This document shows positions 1 through 7,864 of a DNA stretch of 25,349 nucleotides, piece by piece (within the stretch, counting starts at the first letter, position 1; every line of letters begins with the position of its first letter). The stretch covers positions 1 to 25,349 of the forward strand of contig JAEZRP010000018.1 of assembly GCA_023444095.1 (NCBI GenBank), in the 5' to 3' direction. The stretch is from Bacillota bacterium. Its GTDB lineage: Bacteria > Bacillota > Clostridia > Christensenellales > Aristaeellaceae. The notes under the pieces were generated by a model, which saw nothing but the letters and a program-made list of their open reading frames with translations, was not told where the DNA came from and ran no database searches. The position numbers were made by a program, and so were the translations under genes.

Positions 1-186
1 ATTGAGAAGGGACTTCCCGTGTTCGCGATACTCACCCGCGAAGTAGCACCCGGCATTGCCTTTATCCACGATAGGATGCCGGTCGTTTTGCCGCAATCAG
101 CCCGGAAGCATTGGCTGGATATTCATATCCCGGCGAACGAAATGATCCGGCAGGCGCTTTTGGACATGTCATTTGCGGTGGCATGA
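1..186 (+). CDS. SRAP-domain protein (YedK/HMCES-like), C-terminal part, cut by window edge
   Basis: Frame 1 is open from the first base and stops at 184-186, giving the last 61 residues. They contain FAILTREVAP, then FIHDRMPVVL, then KHWL, which is the conserved C-terminal signature of the SRAP family (SOS response-associated peptidase; YedK in bacteria, HMCES in humans). The His of HDRMP belongs to the family active site. The known role is to form a covalent DNA-protein crosslink with abasic sites in single-stranded DNA, using an N-terminal Cys that lies outside this window. Such genes are common in clostridial mobile elements. The family call is firm; whether the missing N-terminal part is intact cannot be seen. 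Confidence 0.8.
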   Translation: MEKGLPVFAILTREVAPGIAFIHDRMPVVLPQSARKHWLDIHIPANEMIRQALLDMSFAVA

Positions 187-202
187 GAGCAGCACGGCAT
201 AA

Positions 203-403
203 GACGCTTCTGCAGGTAACAGCCACCTCCAGCGCGATGATAGCGACGAGTCGCCCGCCACTACCACCATCCGGGGAGGGCGCAAGACCAGCAAGAACCG
301 GAGCATCAAGTGCGTCGGTCCGGTATGCGGCGCGATCATCCGGGCGACGAAGCAGGTTAACGTGGTATGCGGCGACTGCAACGTACCATTTGAAAAGACA
401 TAA
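203..403 (+). pseudogene. Decayed C-terminal zinc-ribbon tail of a SprT-like protein
   Basis: The frame ending in TAA at 401-403 is open from 203 and reads RKTSKNRSIKC, then CGAIIRATKQVNVVCGDC, then NVPFEKT. From memory this resembles the C-terminal zinc ribbon of SprT-like proteins carried by clostridial conjugative elements. One expected CPxC cysteine reads as Gly (GPVC), a single-base change that would spoil one zinc ligand. There is no start codon with a ribosome binding site and no metallopeptidase domain upstream, so this is a remnant. A second, more degraded copy of its last codons lies at 6496-6519. The family assignment is tentative. Confidence 0.45.
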
Positions 404-421
404 GCAAACTTCATAAGCTGG

Positions 422-451
422 ACTTCGGGCTATCCAACTTCGGGCTATCCA
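422..451 (+). repeat. Perfect 15-bp tandem repeat, two copies
   Basis: ACTTCGGGCTATCCA occurs at 422-436 and again directly at 437-451, just after the decayed gene tail and ahead of the hsd operon. It is non-coding. It could be a slippage product or a recombination scar. Confidence 0.85.
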
Positions 452-490
452 TCATGTTGACAATGATATCTCTTTTCAGTTATGCAATGC

Positions 491-501
491 ACCTTTCACA
501 G
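491..501 (+). repeat. 11-bp direct repeat ACCTTTCACAG (second copy 712-722)
   Basis: ACCTTTCACAG appears at 491-501 and 712-722, each preceded by TG plus a pyrimidine, 221 bp apart in the non-coding stretch before hsdR. The second copy sits inside the transcribed leader. Apart from these copies, the tandem repeat at 422-451 and the promoter and terminator below, I see no gene in 412-849. Confidence 0.6.
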
Positions 502-653
502 AGCGAATACTCCCGACCGATCAGACTTCCCCAGTTTCCGGTATAGTACTCCATGCTGCAGCAGGAGGAGTAATTAAATCTTTCCTTGTACGTAAAATAT
601 ACATCTAATGCCGTTATTTACGCACTGCGTACCGGAAATAGTTTGGATAAAGA

Positions 654-682
654 TTGAAATATGGCGATAAGTCCGTTATAAT
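654..682 (+). promoter_or_regulatory. Sigma-A promoter of the hsd leader
   Basis: TTGAAA at 654-659 and TATAAT at 677-682 are separated by 17 bp, close to the housekeeping consensus. Predicted transcription start is near 689. It is the only strong promoter seen upstream of hsdR and would transcribe a short hairpin leader before the operon. Confidence 0.75.
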
Positions 683-732
683 AGTTAATATGGTATGCTC
701 GTGAGCAGTGTACCTTTCACAGGATGTCGAAT

Positions 733-768
733 GGCACCCCATGAGCACTTGGCATCGGGTGCCTTTTT
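733..768 (+). terminator. Intrinsic terminator inside the hsdR leader
   Basis: GGCACCC (733-739) pairs with GGGTGCC (757-763), followed by five T (764-768). It lies about 45-80 nt after the predicted start and about 80 nt before hsdR. A preceding hairpin at 692-714 (GGTA TGCTC / GAGCA TACC) has a TGCTC arm that could also pair with GAGCA at 744-748 in the terminator loop. It could be an attenuator of the hsd operon or the end of an independent RNA of about 80 nt. Confidence 0.65.
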
Positions 769-849
769 AGCGCAGGTATAAGATTGATCGAGATGCGGCG
801 TTACCGTGACAAGCAAACCAAATCAAAGACTTGAAAGCAGGTGAACTCA

Positions 850-3543
850 ATGACCCCGGAAGCAAAAGCGCGAATCGAAATAGATAAGAAGCTGACCGCC
901 GCTGACTGGGATGTGCAGGATATGAGTGCGTTTAACCCTGCCGCCAAGTTGGGTGTTGCTGTGCGCGAATTCCACACGGATTCGGGTCCGGTGGACTATA
1001 TGCTATTCGTGGACAGAAAGCCTGTCGGGGTCGTTGAAGCTAAACGAGCCGAGGAAGGTCAGAACATTACCGTCCATGAAGCGCAATCACAGCGGTACGC
1101 CACAAGCGGCGTTCGATGGGCAGTCGGCGGTGTCAATATTCGCTTTGCTTACGAGTCCACAGGGATCATAACCCGCTTTACCGACTATAACGACATTAAC
1201 GCCCGCTCCCGCGAGATGTTCTCTTTCCACCGCCCGGAAACCCTGCGCGACTGGTTGACCGACACCGATACTCTCCGTAATCGAATGCGGTCATTTCCCG
1301 CGTTTGATAACACTGGCTTCCGCGACTGCCAGACCACGGCTATTCTGAACCTGGAGCGGTCGTTTGGTGAAAACAAACCCCGTGCGCTGATTCAGATGGC
1401 TACCGGTGCCGGAAAGACCTACACGGCGATAACGACCGTCTACCGCTTACTGAAATTCGCCCGTGCCAAACGGGTGCTATTCCTTGTGGATACAAAGAAC
1501 CTCGGCGTTCAGGCAGAGTCTGAATTCCGTGGCTATACACCGACAGATGACCAACGGCTGTTCACGGAACTTTACGATGTCCGCCGACTGAACTCGCCGT
1601 CTATCCCGTCATCGGCGCAGGTTTGCATCAGCACGATACAGCGGATGTACTCCATCCTGCGCAGCGAGGAACTGGATGAGTCCCTTGAAGAAGAAAACCC
1701 CAATGAACGCAAGACGACCGGCAGACCCCGCGAGGTGCAGTACAACGCCAAGTACCCGCCGGAGTTCTTTGACTTCATTATCATAGACGAATGCCACCGA
1801 TCCATTTATAACATCTGGCAGCAGGTGCTCGATTACTTTGACGCTTTCCAAATCGGCTTGACCGCCACGCCCGACAAGCGAACGTTCGGCTACTTCAACG
1901 AGAATGTGGTCAGTGAATACACCCACGAGCAAGCCGTTCTTGACAATGTCAATGTCGGCTTCGATACCTTCATCATCGAAACGGCGATAACCAAAGGCGG
2001 CGCAACCATCCTCAAGCAAGTGGTTGAGAAGCGCGATCGCTTGACCCGCAGAAAGCGGTGGGAGATGCTCGATGAGGATGAAGCCTATGCCGGGACACAG
2101 CTTGACCGCGATGTGGTGAACAAGAGCCAAATCCGCACCGTCATTCGCACGTTCAAAGATAAGCTGCTGACCGAGATATTCCCCGGCAGAACGGAAGTAC
2201 CGAAGACGATTGTCTTTGCCAAGACTGACAGCCATGCCGACGACATCATTCAGATCCTGCGCGACGAGTTCGGTGTCGGCAATGAGTTCTGCCGCAAAAT
2301 CACCTATGGAGCAGACAAGCCGGAAACCATTCTGTCCGAGTTCCGCAATGGTCATAACCCGCGCATAGCTGTCACAGTTGATATGATTGCCACCGGCACG
2401 GACGTGAAGCCTGTTGAGTGCTTGCTCTTTATGCGCGATGTCCGCAGTCGCAACTATTTTGAGCAGATGAAAGGGCGCGGCACGCGCACCCTCTCTGAGA
2501 ACGACCTGAAGAATGTTTCGCCGTCGGCTGTCGGCAACAAAGAGCGGTTTGTCATCATTGACGCGGTCGGTGTCACGCAATCGCTGAAAACCGATTCCCG
2601 TCCGCTCGAACGCCAACCGAGCGTGAGCCTGAAAGACCTGATGCTGAATGTCGTAATGGGTGACAACAGCGAGGACACATTGACCACGCTTGCAGGACGT
2701 TTGACGCGGCTCGATAAGCAGCTAACTCCCGCAGAGAAAACAAAATTCACGAGCACTTCCGGCGGCATTACCCTTGCCGATGTAGCCAAGTCGCTCCTGA
2801 ACGCCTTTGACGAGGACTTCATAGCAAGCAGCGGCAAGACAAGTGAGGAACTCGCTAAAGCGGCAACCGAGCCTTTCAACAACCCGAAACTGCGCGAGTT
2901 TGTGGAAACCGCCCGCAAAGCCCATGACCAAATCATTGACAACATAAACCTGGACACGGTGAACATCGCGGCTTGGAGCGGCGACTACGAAACCAAGGCG
3001 AATGAATATATCGCCTCGTTCCGCAAGTTCATCGAGGACAACAAAGACGAAATCACCGCACTGTCGATCTTCTACACAGGCGCGTGGCGCACCCGCCCGG
3101 TGACCTATCAAATGATCGAGGAAGTCTATGACGGTATGCAAAAGGCGGGCGTTTCTCCGGAGCGGCTGTGGAGCGCGTACACCATCGTCCGCAAGAATGA
3201 TGTTAAGGCCAAGTCGCTGATAAACAAGCTAATTGACATCGTGTCGCTGATACGCTTTGAACTGGGGCAGACCGCCGAACTGAAGCCCTACAGCGTAATC
3301 GTGGACTTCAACTTCAAGAAATGGGTGTTCGACAAGAACGCCGGACACGGGCAGTTCACCGAGGAGCAGATGACATGGCTTCGGTGGGTGAAGGACTTCA
3401 TCTCCGAATCGCTCGTGATAACCAAAGAGGACTTCGATCTCACGCCGTTCGTTGACCATGGCGGCCTTGGCAAGTTCTATCAACTGTTCGGTGATAAATA
3501 CGAAACTCTGCTTGACGAGATGAACCTCGCTCTTGCGGCATAA
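850..3543 (+). CDS. hsdR: Type I restriction enzyme, R (motor/endonuclease) subunit HsdR, EcoEI-like
   Basis: This 897-residue protein is the DNA-translocating and cleaving subunit of a type I restriction complex. The N-terminal HSDR_N nuclease has a PD-(D/E)XK core (D49, then E63-A-K65). The superfamily 2 helicase motor shows Walker A ATGAGKT (184-190), DECH (313-316), TATP (338-341) and motif VI GRGTR (542-546). The C-terminal third fits the EcoEI_R_C type domain. ATG 850 is preferred over GTG 841 because AGGTG lies 6 nt upstream of it and because family members typically begin MTPE-x-x-AR. Length is normal and all motifs are intact. hsdS starts 12 bp downstream, so the genes are co-transcribed. 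Confidence 0.95.
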   Translation: MTPEAKARIEIDKKLTAADWDVQDMSAFNPAAKLGVAVREFHTDSGPVDYMLFVDRKPVGVVEAKRAEEGQNITVHEAQSQRYATSGVRWAVGGVNIRFAYESTGIITRFTDYNDINARSREMFSFHRPETLRDWLTDTDTLRNRMRSFPAFDNTGFRDCQTTAILNLERSFGENKPRALIQMATGAGKTYTAITTVYRLLKFARAKRVLFLVDTKNLGVQAESEFRGYTPTDDQRLFTELYDVRRLNSPSIPSSAQVCISTIQRMYSILRSEELDESLEEENPNERKTTGRPREVQYNAKYPPEFFDFIIIDECHRSIYNIWQQVLDYFDAFQIGLTATPDKRTFGYFNENVVSEYTHEQAVLDNVNVGFDTFIIETAITKGGATILKQVVEKRDRLTRRKRWEMLDEDEAYAGTQLDRDVVNKSQIRTVIRTFKDKLLTEIFPGRTEVPKTIVFAKTDSHADDIIQILRDEFGVGNEFCRKITYGADKPETILSEFRNGHNPRIAVTVDMIATGTDVKPVECLLFMRDVRSRNYFEQMKGRGTRTLSENDLKNVSPSAVGNKERFVIIDAVGVTQSLKTDSRPLERQPSVSLKDLMLNVVMGDNSEDTLTTLAGRLTRLDKQLTPAEKTKFTSTSGGITLADVAKSLLNAFDEDFIASSGKTSEELAKAATEPFNNPKLREFVETARKAHDQIIDNINLDTVNIAAWSGDYETKANEYIASFRKFIEDNKDEITALSIFYTGAWRTRPVTYQMIEEVYDGMQKAGVSPERLWSAYTIVRKNDVKAKSLINKLIDIVSLIRFELGQTAELKPYSVIVDFNFKKWVFDKNAGHGQFTEEQMTWLRWVKDFISESLVITKEDFDLTPFVDHGGLGKFYQLFGDKYETLLDEMNLALAA

Positions 3544-3555
3544 GGAGAAGAGAGA

Positions 3556-4965
3556 ATGGCTTTGCCACAAGGGTGGACACATTGCCCGCTTGTTGAAGCT
3601 AATATTGTGATTGCAGGGCAATCGCCAGAGTCCAAATACTATAACGAGGATGGCAACGGTCTGCCGTTTTTCCAAGGCAAAGCAGACTTTGGACAACTTT
3701 ATCCTACGAATCGTGTTTACTGTACTGAACCTAAGAAAGTAGCCAAAAGTGGAGATATATTGCTTTCGGTTCGTGCGCCTGTTGGCCCGACAAATCTTGC
3801 CAGAGAAACTGTATCTATAGGTCGTGGCTTGAATGCCATTCGACCGCTCGGAGGAATATTAGCTCGTTATGTCCTTTACTTTTTCAAACAGATAGAACCC
3901 GTGTTTTCTGGCCAAGGTACTGGAACTACCTTTAGTGCGGTAACAGTCGATGCAGTCAAGAATTTAGATTTTCCGCTCCCACCCCTTGCCGAGCAACACC
4001 GCATCGTCGCCAAAATCGACGCGCTGTTCTCCGAACTGGACAAGGGTGTGGAGGTCTTGCAGACCGTGCGTCAGCAACTGCGAACGTATCGCCAAGCGGT
4101 GCTGAAGTGGGCGTTTGAGGGGAAGTTGACAGAAGAATGGCGCAAAACTCACATATATAGCAAAGAGTTCATTAACGGGGCTTTTATGTCTTCCGCCCGG
4201 AAGGAATGTAGTAGAATAAACGCTTGCGGTATAGATACGGAATTCCCAATCTATGATATACCTAATGATTGGGCTTGGATAAGTGTTGGCAGTCTTTCAA
4301 AGGGTATTGAATACGGAACTTCTGCCAAGTCTGAAAAATCCGGCAAGGTAGTAGTTCTTCGAATGGGAAATATTCAGAATTGCTCACTTGTATACGATGA
4401 TTTGGCTTATTCTAATGATGATGCAGAAATTGAAAAATATCTGCTAATAAAGAACGATGTTCTGTTCAATAGGACAAACAGCTCAGAATTAGTTGGAAAG
4501 ACTGCGATTTACAACTCAAGTATTCCATCGATTTTCGCTGGTTACCTTATGCGTGTCAATCAAATTAGTTATATTAACGCAAGCTACCTGAACTATTACT
4601 TAAACAGTCCAAATGCCCGCAAGTGTGGAAAAATCGCGAAAACGGACGGCGTTAATCAAGCCAATATTAATGGGAAAAAGCTGGCTCGGTATCCATTTCC
4701 GCTCTGTTCTGATGCAGAGCAAGCTGAAATTGTATCTGCTATCGAATCCCGCTTGTCGGTCTGCGACAAACTGGAGCAGATTGTTGACGAGAACCTTGCC
4801 AAGGCACAGGCTTTGCGGCAGAGCATATTGAAAAGGGCATTTGCCGGGGAACTTGTTCCGCAAGACCCGAACGACGAACCCGCCGAGAAACTGCTCGAAC
4901 GAATAAAGGCAGAAAAAGCGACCGCCGCGACACAGACCACAAGCGCAAGGAGGAAACGGAAATGA
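3556..4965 (+). CDS. hsdS: Type I restriction-modification specificity subunit HsdS
   Basis: This 469-residue protein determines the DNA sequence recognised by both methylase and nuclease complexes. It has two target recognition domains (about 1-140 and 210-385), each followed by a conserved helical spacer. The central one begins LPPLAEQHRIVAKIDALFSE and the terminal one includes AEQAEIVSAIESRLSVCDKL and RQSILKRAFAGELVPQ. The terminal spacer region ends in a charged tail. AAGGAG precedes ATG 3556. DNA for both recognition domains, most clearly the second (about 4150-4720), is richer in A+T than the spacers, as expected when recognition domains are exchanged horizontally. It overlaps hsdM by ATGA. 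The recognition sequence cannot be read from the protein. Confidence 0.95.
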   Translation: MALPQGWTHCPLVEANIVIAGQSPESKYYNEDGNGLPFFQGKADFGQLYPTNRVYCTEPKKVAKSGDILLSVRAPVGPTNLARETVSIGRGLNAIRPLGGILARYVLYFFKQIEPVFSGQGTGTTFSAVTVDAVKNLDFPLPPLAEQHRIVAKIDALFSELDKGVEVLQTVRQQLRTYRQAVLKWAFEGKLTEEWRKTHIYSKEFINGAFMSSARKECSRINACGIDTEFPIYDIPNDWAWISVGSLSKGIEYGTSAKSEKSGKVVVLRMGNIQNCSLVYDDLAYSNDDAEIEKYLLIKNDVLFNRTNSSELVGKTAIYNSSIPSIFAGYLMRVNQISYINASYLNYYLNSPNARKCGKIAKTDGVNQANINGKKLARYPFPLCSDAEQAEIVSAIESRLSVCDKLEQIVDENLAKAQALRQSILKRAFAGELVPQDPNDEPAEKLLERIKAEKATAATQTTSARRKRK

Positions 4966-6449
4966 GCGAAATTAACGCTTCGGCGATTGTCGATAAAGTA
5001 TGGGGGTTGTGCGGCGTACTGCGCGACGACGGCGTGAGCTACGGCGACTACCTCGAACAGCTGACCTATATGATTTTCCTGAAGATGGCTGATGAATACG
5101 CCAAGCCGCCGTACAACCGCAGCCTCGGAATCCCTGCGGATTATGCTTGGGGCAAACTCGCGCCGCTTGCCGGAGCGGAGCTTGAAACGCAGTATGTCAA
5201 GACGCTCGAGGAACTCGGCAAGCTGCCCGGAACGCTCGGTCGCATCTTCACCAAGGCACAGAATAAGATCAGCAATGCTGCTTACCTGAAGCGCATCGTC
5301 ACGATGATTGGCGCGGAAAGTTGGGTGTCGATGTCCGCCGACGTCAAGGGCGACATCTACGAGGGGCTGCTTGAAAAGAACGCCGCAGACGTGAAGAGCG
5401 GCGCGGGACAATACTTTACGCCTCGTGCGCTCATCCGTGCAATCGTCGAGTGTATGCGTCCTGAGCCGATGAAAACCGTGGTCGATCCAGCCTGCGGCAC
5501 GGGAGGGTTTATCCTCGCGGCGTACGATTATTTGACCGATTCGAAGCATTATCAGCTTAACCGTGAGCAGCGTGCTTTCCTGAAAAGCGGAGCGTTTCGC
5601 GGCTGGGAACTCGTTCAGAGCACCTACCGCCTGTGTCTGATGAACCTATTCCTTCACAACATCGGCGAGATTGAGGGCGAACCGCCGATTACCAGAAACG
5701 ACTCTCTGCTTGCCGACCCCGGCGAGAGGTTCGACTATGTCCTCACAAACCCGCCGTTCGGCAAGAAGTCCTCGATGACATTCACCAATGATGAGGGCGA
5801 ACAGGAAACCGAGGATTTGGTTTATAACCGTCAGGACTTCTGGGCGACCGGCTCCAATAAGCAGCTGAACTTTGTGCAGCATATCCACACGATACTCAAA
5901 GGCAACGGCAGGGCGGCGGTTGTCGTGCCGGACAACGTGCTGTTTGAAGGCGGTGCGGGTGAAACCGTGCGGCAGAAGCTACTGGAGGTCACCGATTTCC
6001 ACACCATTCTCCGCTTGCCGACGGGCATCTTCTACAAGCCGGGCGTTAAGGCGAATGTTATCTTTTTCGACCGCCGACCGCCAAGCCCCAACCCGCAGAC
6101 CAAAGAGGTGTGGGTATACGATTTCCGCACGAACGTGCATTTCACGCTGAAGCAGAACCCGATGACCTTTGCCGACTTGCAGGATTTCATCGACTGCTAT
6201 AATCCCGCCAACCGTCATGAGCGGCACGAAACATGGAGCGAGGAGAATCCGGACGGGCGTTTCCGCAAGTTCACCTATAAGCAAATTACGGAACGCGACA
6301 AGACGAGCCTCGACATCTTCTGGATCAAGGACAAGTCCCTTGCCGACCTGGATAGCCTGCCAGACCCCGATGTTCTTGCAGGTGATATCATCGACAACCT
6401 CGAAACCGCCATGGAAAGCTTCAAAGCGATTATGGCGGAGTTGGGGTAA
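4962..6449 (+). CDS. hsdM: Type I restriction-modification N6-adenine methyltransferase HsdM
   Basis: This 495-residue methylase subunit modifies adenine in host sites using S-adenosylmethionine, as an M2S1 complex with HsdS. The N-terminal HsdM_N helical domain includes YLEQLTYMIFLKMADEY (30-46). The Rossmann methyltransferase domain shows motif I DPACGTGGF (175-183) and catalytic motif IV NPPF (263-266), the N6-adenine signature. Its start overlaps the hsdS stop (ATGA), so translation is coupled. The R-S-M order is less usual than the R-M-S or M-S-R orders of many type I loci. The protein looks complete and functional. Confidence 0.95.
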   Translation: MSEINASAIVDKVWGLCGVLRDDGVSYGDYLEQLTYMIFLKMADEYAKPPYNRSLGIPADYAWGKLAPLAGAELETQYVKTLEELGKLPGTLGRIFTKAQNKISNAAYLKRIVTMIGAESWVSMSADVKGDIYEGLLEKNAADVKSGAGQYFTPRALIRAIVECMRPEPMKTVVDPACGTGGFILAAYDYLTDSKHYQLNREQRAFLKSGAFRGWELVQSTYRLCLMNLFLHNIGEIEGEPPITRNDSLLADPGERFDYVLTNPPFGKKSSMTFTNDEGEQETEDLVYNRQDFWATGSNKQLNFVQHIHTILKGNGRAAVVVPDNVLFEGGAGETVRQKLLEVTDFHTILRLPTGIFYKPGVKANVIFFDRRPPSPNPQTKEVWVYDFRTNVHFTLKQNPMTFADLQDFIDCYNPANRHERHETWSEENPDGRFRKFTYKQITERDKTSLDIFWIKDKSLADLDSLPDPDVLAGDIIDNLETAMESFKAIMAELG

Positions 6450-6495
6450 TGTGGACACGGAAGTGATCGCAATAACAACGAGCAAACAAGCCTGC

Positions 6496-6519
6496 CTGCG
6501 ACGTACCATTGAAAAGGCA
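6496..6519 (+). repeat. Diverged copy of the SprT-like gene 3' end, downstream of hsdM
   Basis: This stretch matches 376-400 (end of the decayed zinc-ribbon gene) at about 22 positions with one missing base; the shared core is ACGTACCATT followed by GAAAAG. The hsd operon with its leader is therefore bracketed by two fragments of the same gene end in direct orientation. Confidence 0.55.
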
Positions 6520-6530
6520 CAGACAACAAT

Positions 6531-6554
6531 GCCCGGCAACAGCGCCGGGCTTTT
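6531..6554 (+). terminator. Intrinsic terminator after hsdM
   Basis: GCCCGGC (6531-6537) and GCCGGGC (6544-6550) form a 7-bp stem with loop AACAGC, followed by TTTT. It lies 80 bp beyond the hsdM stop and probably ends the hsdRSM transcript. Confidence 0.75.
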
Positions 6555-6556
6555 GT

Positions 6557-6861
6557 GTCCCCTTGATTATTCGTCGATAGGCGTAAACATCTGTCGTCGT
6601 CGAGGAATGCGGCCAGCATGAATTGCATGCCCAGCCGATAGCCAGAGATGAAACCCTCCAGGCATGATGCCGCGGCCAGATCGGCTTGGGTGCTTACGAA
6701 TTGCCGCAGCAATTCCTCATGCATTTTGGGTATCACGGCTCTGATTCTCCCTTCGATTTCTACGATTTGGTTCATAGTTCGGGCGTAGTCCGTGCCTCGT
6801 TTATAAGGCGCTCGGAAAGCGATAGGTTCCCTTTATACAAATCCACCGGTATATTTCTCAT
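6557..6861 (-). pseudogene. DUF6809-like small protein gene, frameshifted
   Basis: On the minus strand ATG 6861 is preceded by AAGGAGG and reads MRNIPVDLYKGNLSLSER. The frame then ends at 6772, but the next frame continues YKRGTDYARTMNQIVEIEG and later GFISGYRLGMQFMLAAFLDD. Joined, this resembles small clostridial DUF6809 proteins of mobile elements (function unknown). The join needs one base restored near 6805-6808, so this is a frameshift mutation or a sequence error. The C-terminal end is also uncertain; another frame gives a natural stop near 6570. It is convergent with hsdM. Confidence 0.55.
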
Positions 6862-6946
6862 GCAGCTGCCTCCTTTTGGCAGACAGCAGACAGCTCCCTG
6901 AAAAAGAAGGGGCACGGTTATTACGAAAGCATACCCTGCCATATCG

Positions 6947-7032
6947 CGCCACCAACGCCAGTGTGGTGCGTTTTTGACGTAAGCATGACCAAGATGCCCG
7001 CCCTCGACGTCGAAAAACGGCGTTGGTGGGCG
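6947..7032. repeat. Nested imperfect inverted repeat
   Basis: The outer arms are CACCAACGCC (6950-6959) and GGCGTTGGTG (7019-7028), extendable by about 3 bp with a one-base bulge. Inner arms CGTTTTTGACGT (6969-6980) and ACGTCGAAAAACG (7006-7018) also pair with one bulge. Between them is a loop of about 25 nt. The 6870-7152 stretch shows no convincing gene. The nested arms could fold as RNA or as a cruciform; purpose unknown. Confidence 0.6.
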
Positions 7033-7152
7033 TGTAGAGTGCGGAATCTTCATTTGCTTTTCTTCGCGAAAAGCCTTGCTTTCCACCCGTGAATGTGTAA
7101 GCTGACAGAGCTTCAAGGCACGGAATACAACAATGAACGGGAGGAACGAATC

Positions 7153-7800
7153 ATGGAAATGGGCAAGCTCACGGCGAAACTGAGGGACGCGGTTCCGGTA
7201 TGCCTGTTGGTGGAGGGCAAGGAAATCAAGCGGTACAGGAATATCGAAATCCCGGACGACCTCAAGAAGCTGGAGTATCAGGACTTCAAATTTGACGTAC
7301 CGCTGAATGGCGCAATCACCTTCAAGATCATGTTCGAGCCGGGCGTGCTGCCCGAGGAATTCCCGCAGACGCGGGAGCGGAAAACCCGGAAGCCCTTGAC
7401 CCAAGAAGCACAGCCACAAGAAGCGGCACCGGCGACGGTGGTGGAGGGGGAAATGGAGACGGAGCCACAGCCGCTGGACGAGCTGGCGACCGAGGAACAT
7501 CCCACATCGGTGGCGGAGGCATTCGCTCAAGCGCTAGAGGACGCACAAGCCGCTGGCGAGCCGGTGGCCGACATCGCGGCGGCCATGGCGAACGGAGAGA
7601 TCATCAAGGCCGAGATCACCGAGGTCGAAGGCGAGCGACGGCTGGTTGTAATCACGGTAGAGCAGGAGCAATCGGCAACTATGCCAGAGACCACGGCGGA
7701 AGCTGTGGCGCAGCTCGAGAATAATGAACCGGCCAAGATGCCCACGCGCAAGGGTAAGGGCAAGAAGGGTGCGGCATCCATAGAGGACGCAGACAAGTAA
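7153..7800 (+). CDS. Unrecognised acidic protein with charged, Ala/Glu-rich middle
   Basis: The 215-residue protein starts at ATG 7153, which has GGGAGG 8 nt upstream; ATG 7093 lacks a ribosome site. Residues 1-75 look folded, with alternating charged and hydrophobic segments (LLVEGKEIKRYRNIEIPDDL). Residues about 75-115 are a Pro/Gln/Glu-rich linker. Residues 115-180 look structured again and include a beta-like ITEVEGERRLVVITVEQEQ. The tail is basic (RKGKGKKG). No signal peptide or membrane segment is visible. I do not recognise the family. Its position in the island suggests mobile-element cargo. A strong terminator follows. Confidence 0.75.
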   Translation: MEMGKLTAKLRDAVPVCLLVEGKEIKRYRNIEIPDDLKKLEYQDFKFDVPLNGAITFKIMFEPGVLPEEFPQTRERKTRKPLTQEAQPQEAAPATVVEGEMETEPQPLDELATEEHPTSVAEAFAQALEDAQAAGEPVADIAAAMANGEIIKAEITEVEGERRLVVITVEQEQSATMPETTAEAVAQLENNEPAKMPTRKGKGKKGAASIEDADK

Positions 7801-7811
7801 GCAAGAATAGT

Positions 7812-7841
7812 AAAAAATCCGGCTACTGCGCCGGATTTTTT
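7812..7841. terminator. Bidirectional terminator between convergent genes
   Basis: AAAAAATCCGGC (7812-7823) pairs with GCCGGATTTTTT (7830-7841), a 12-bp stem with A tract and T tract on opposite sides. It can end both the rightward gene stopping at 7800 and the leftward gene stopping at 7865. Confidence 0.9.
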
Positions 7842-7864
7842 GCCTATAAAAGGGAAGGACGGTT

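Noticed and set aside
841..849. GTG 841 as the start of hsdR
   Set aside because: AGGTG is well placed for ATG 850, and family proteins start at that point.
1609..2616. Long minus-strand frame opposite hsdR
   Set aside because: It mirrors hsdR codons, has no ribosome site or recognisable domain, and hsdR is certain.
6772..7530. Minus-strand frame opposite the 7153-7800 gene
   Set aside because: Only its last 30 codons (from ATG 6861) look real and belong to the DUF6809-like gene; the rest is antisense to a better-supported gene.
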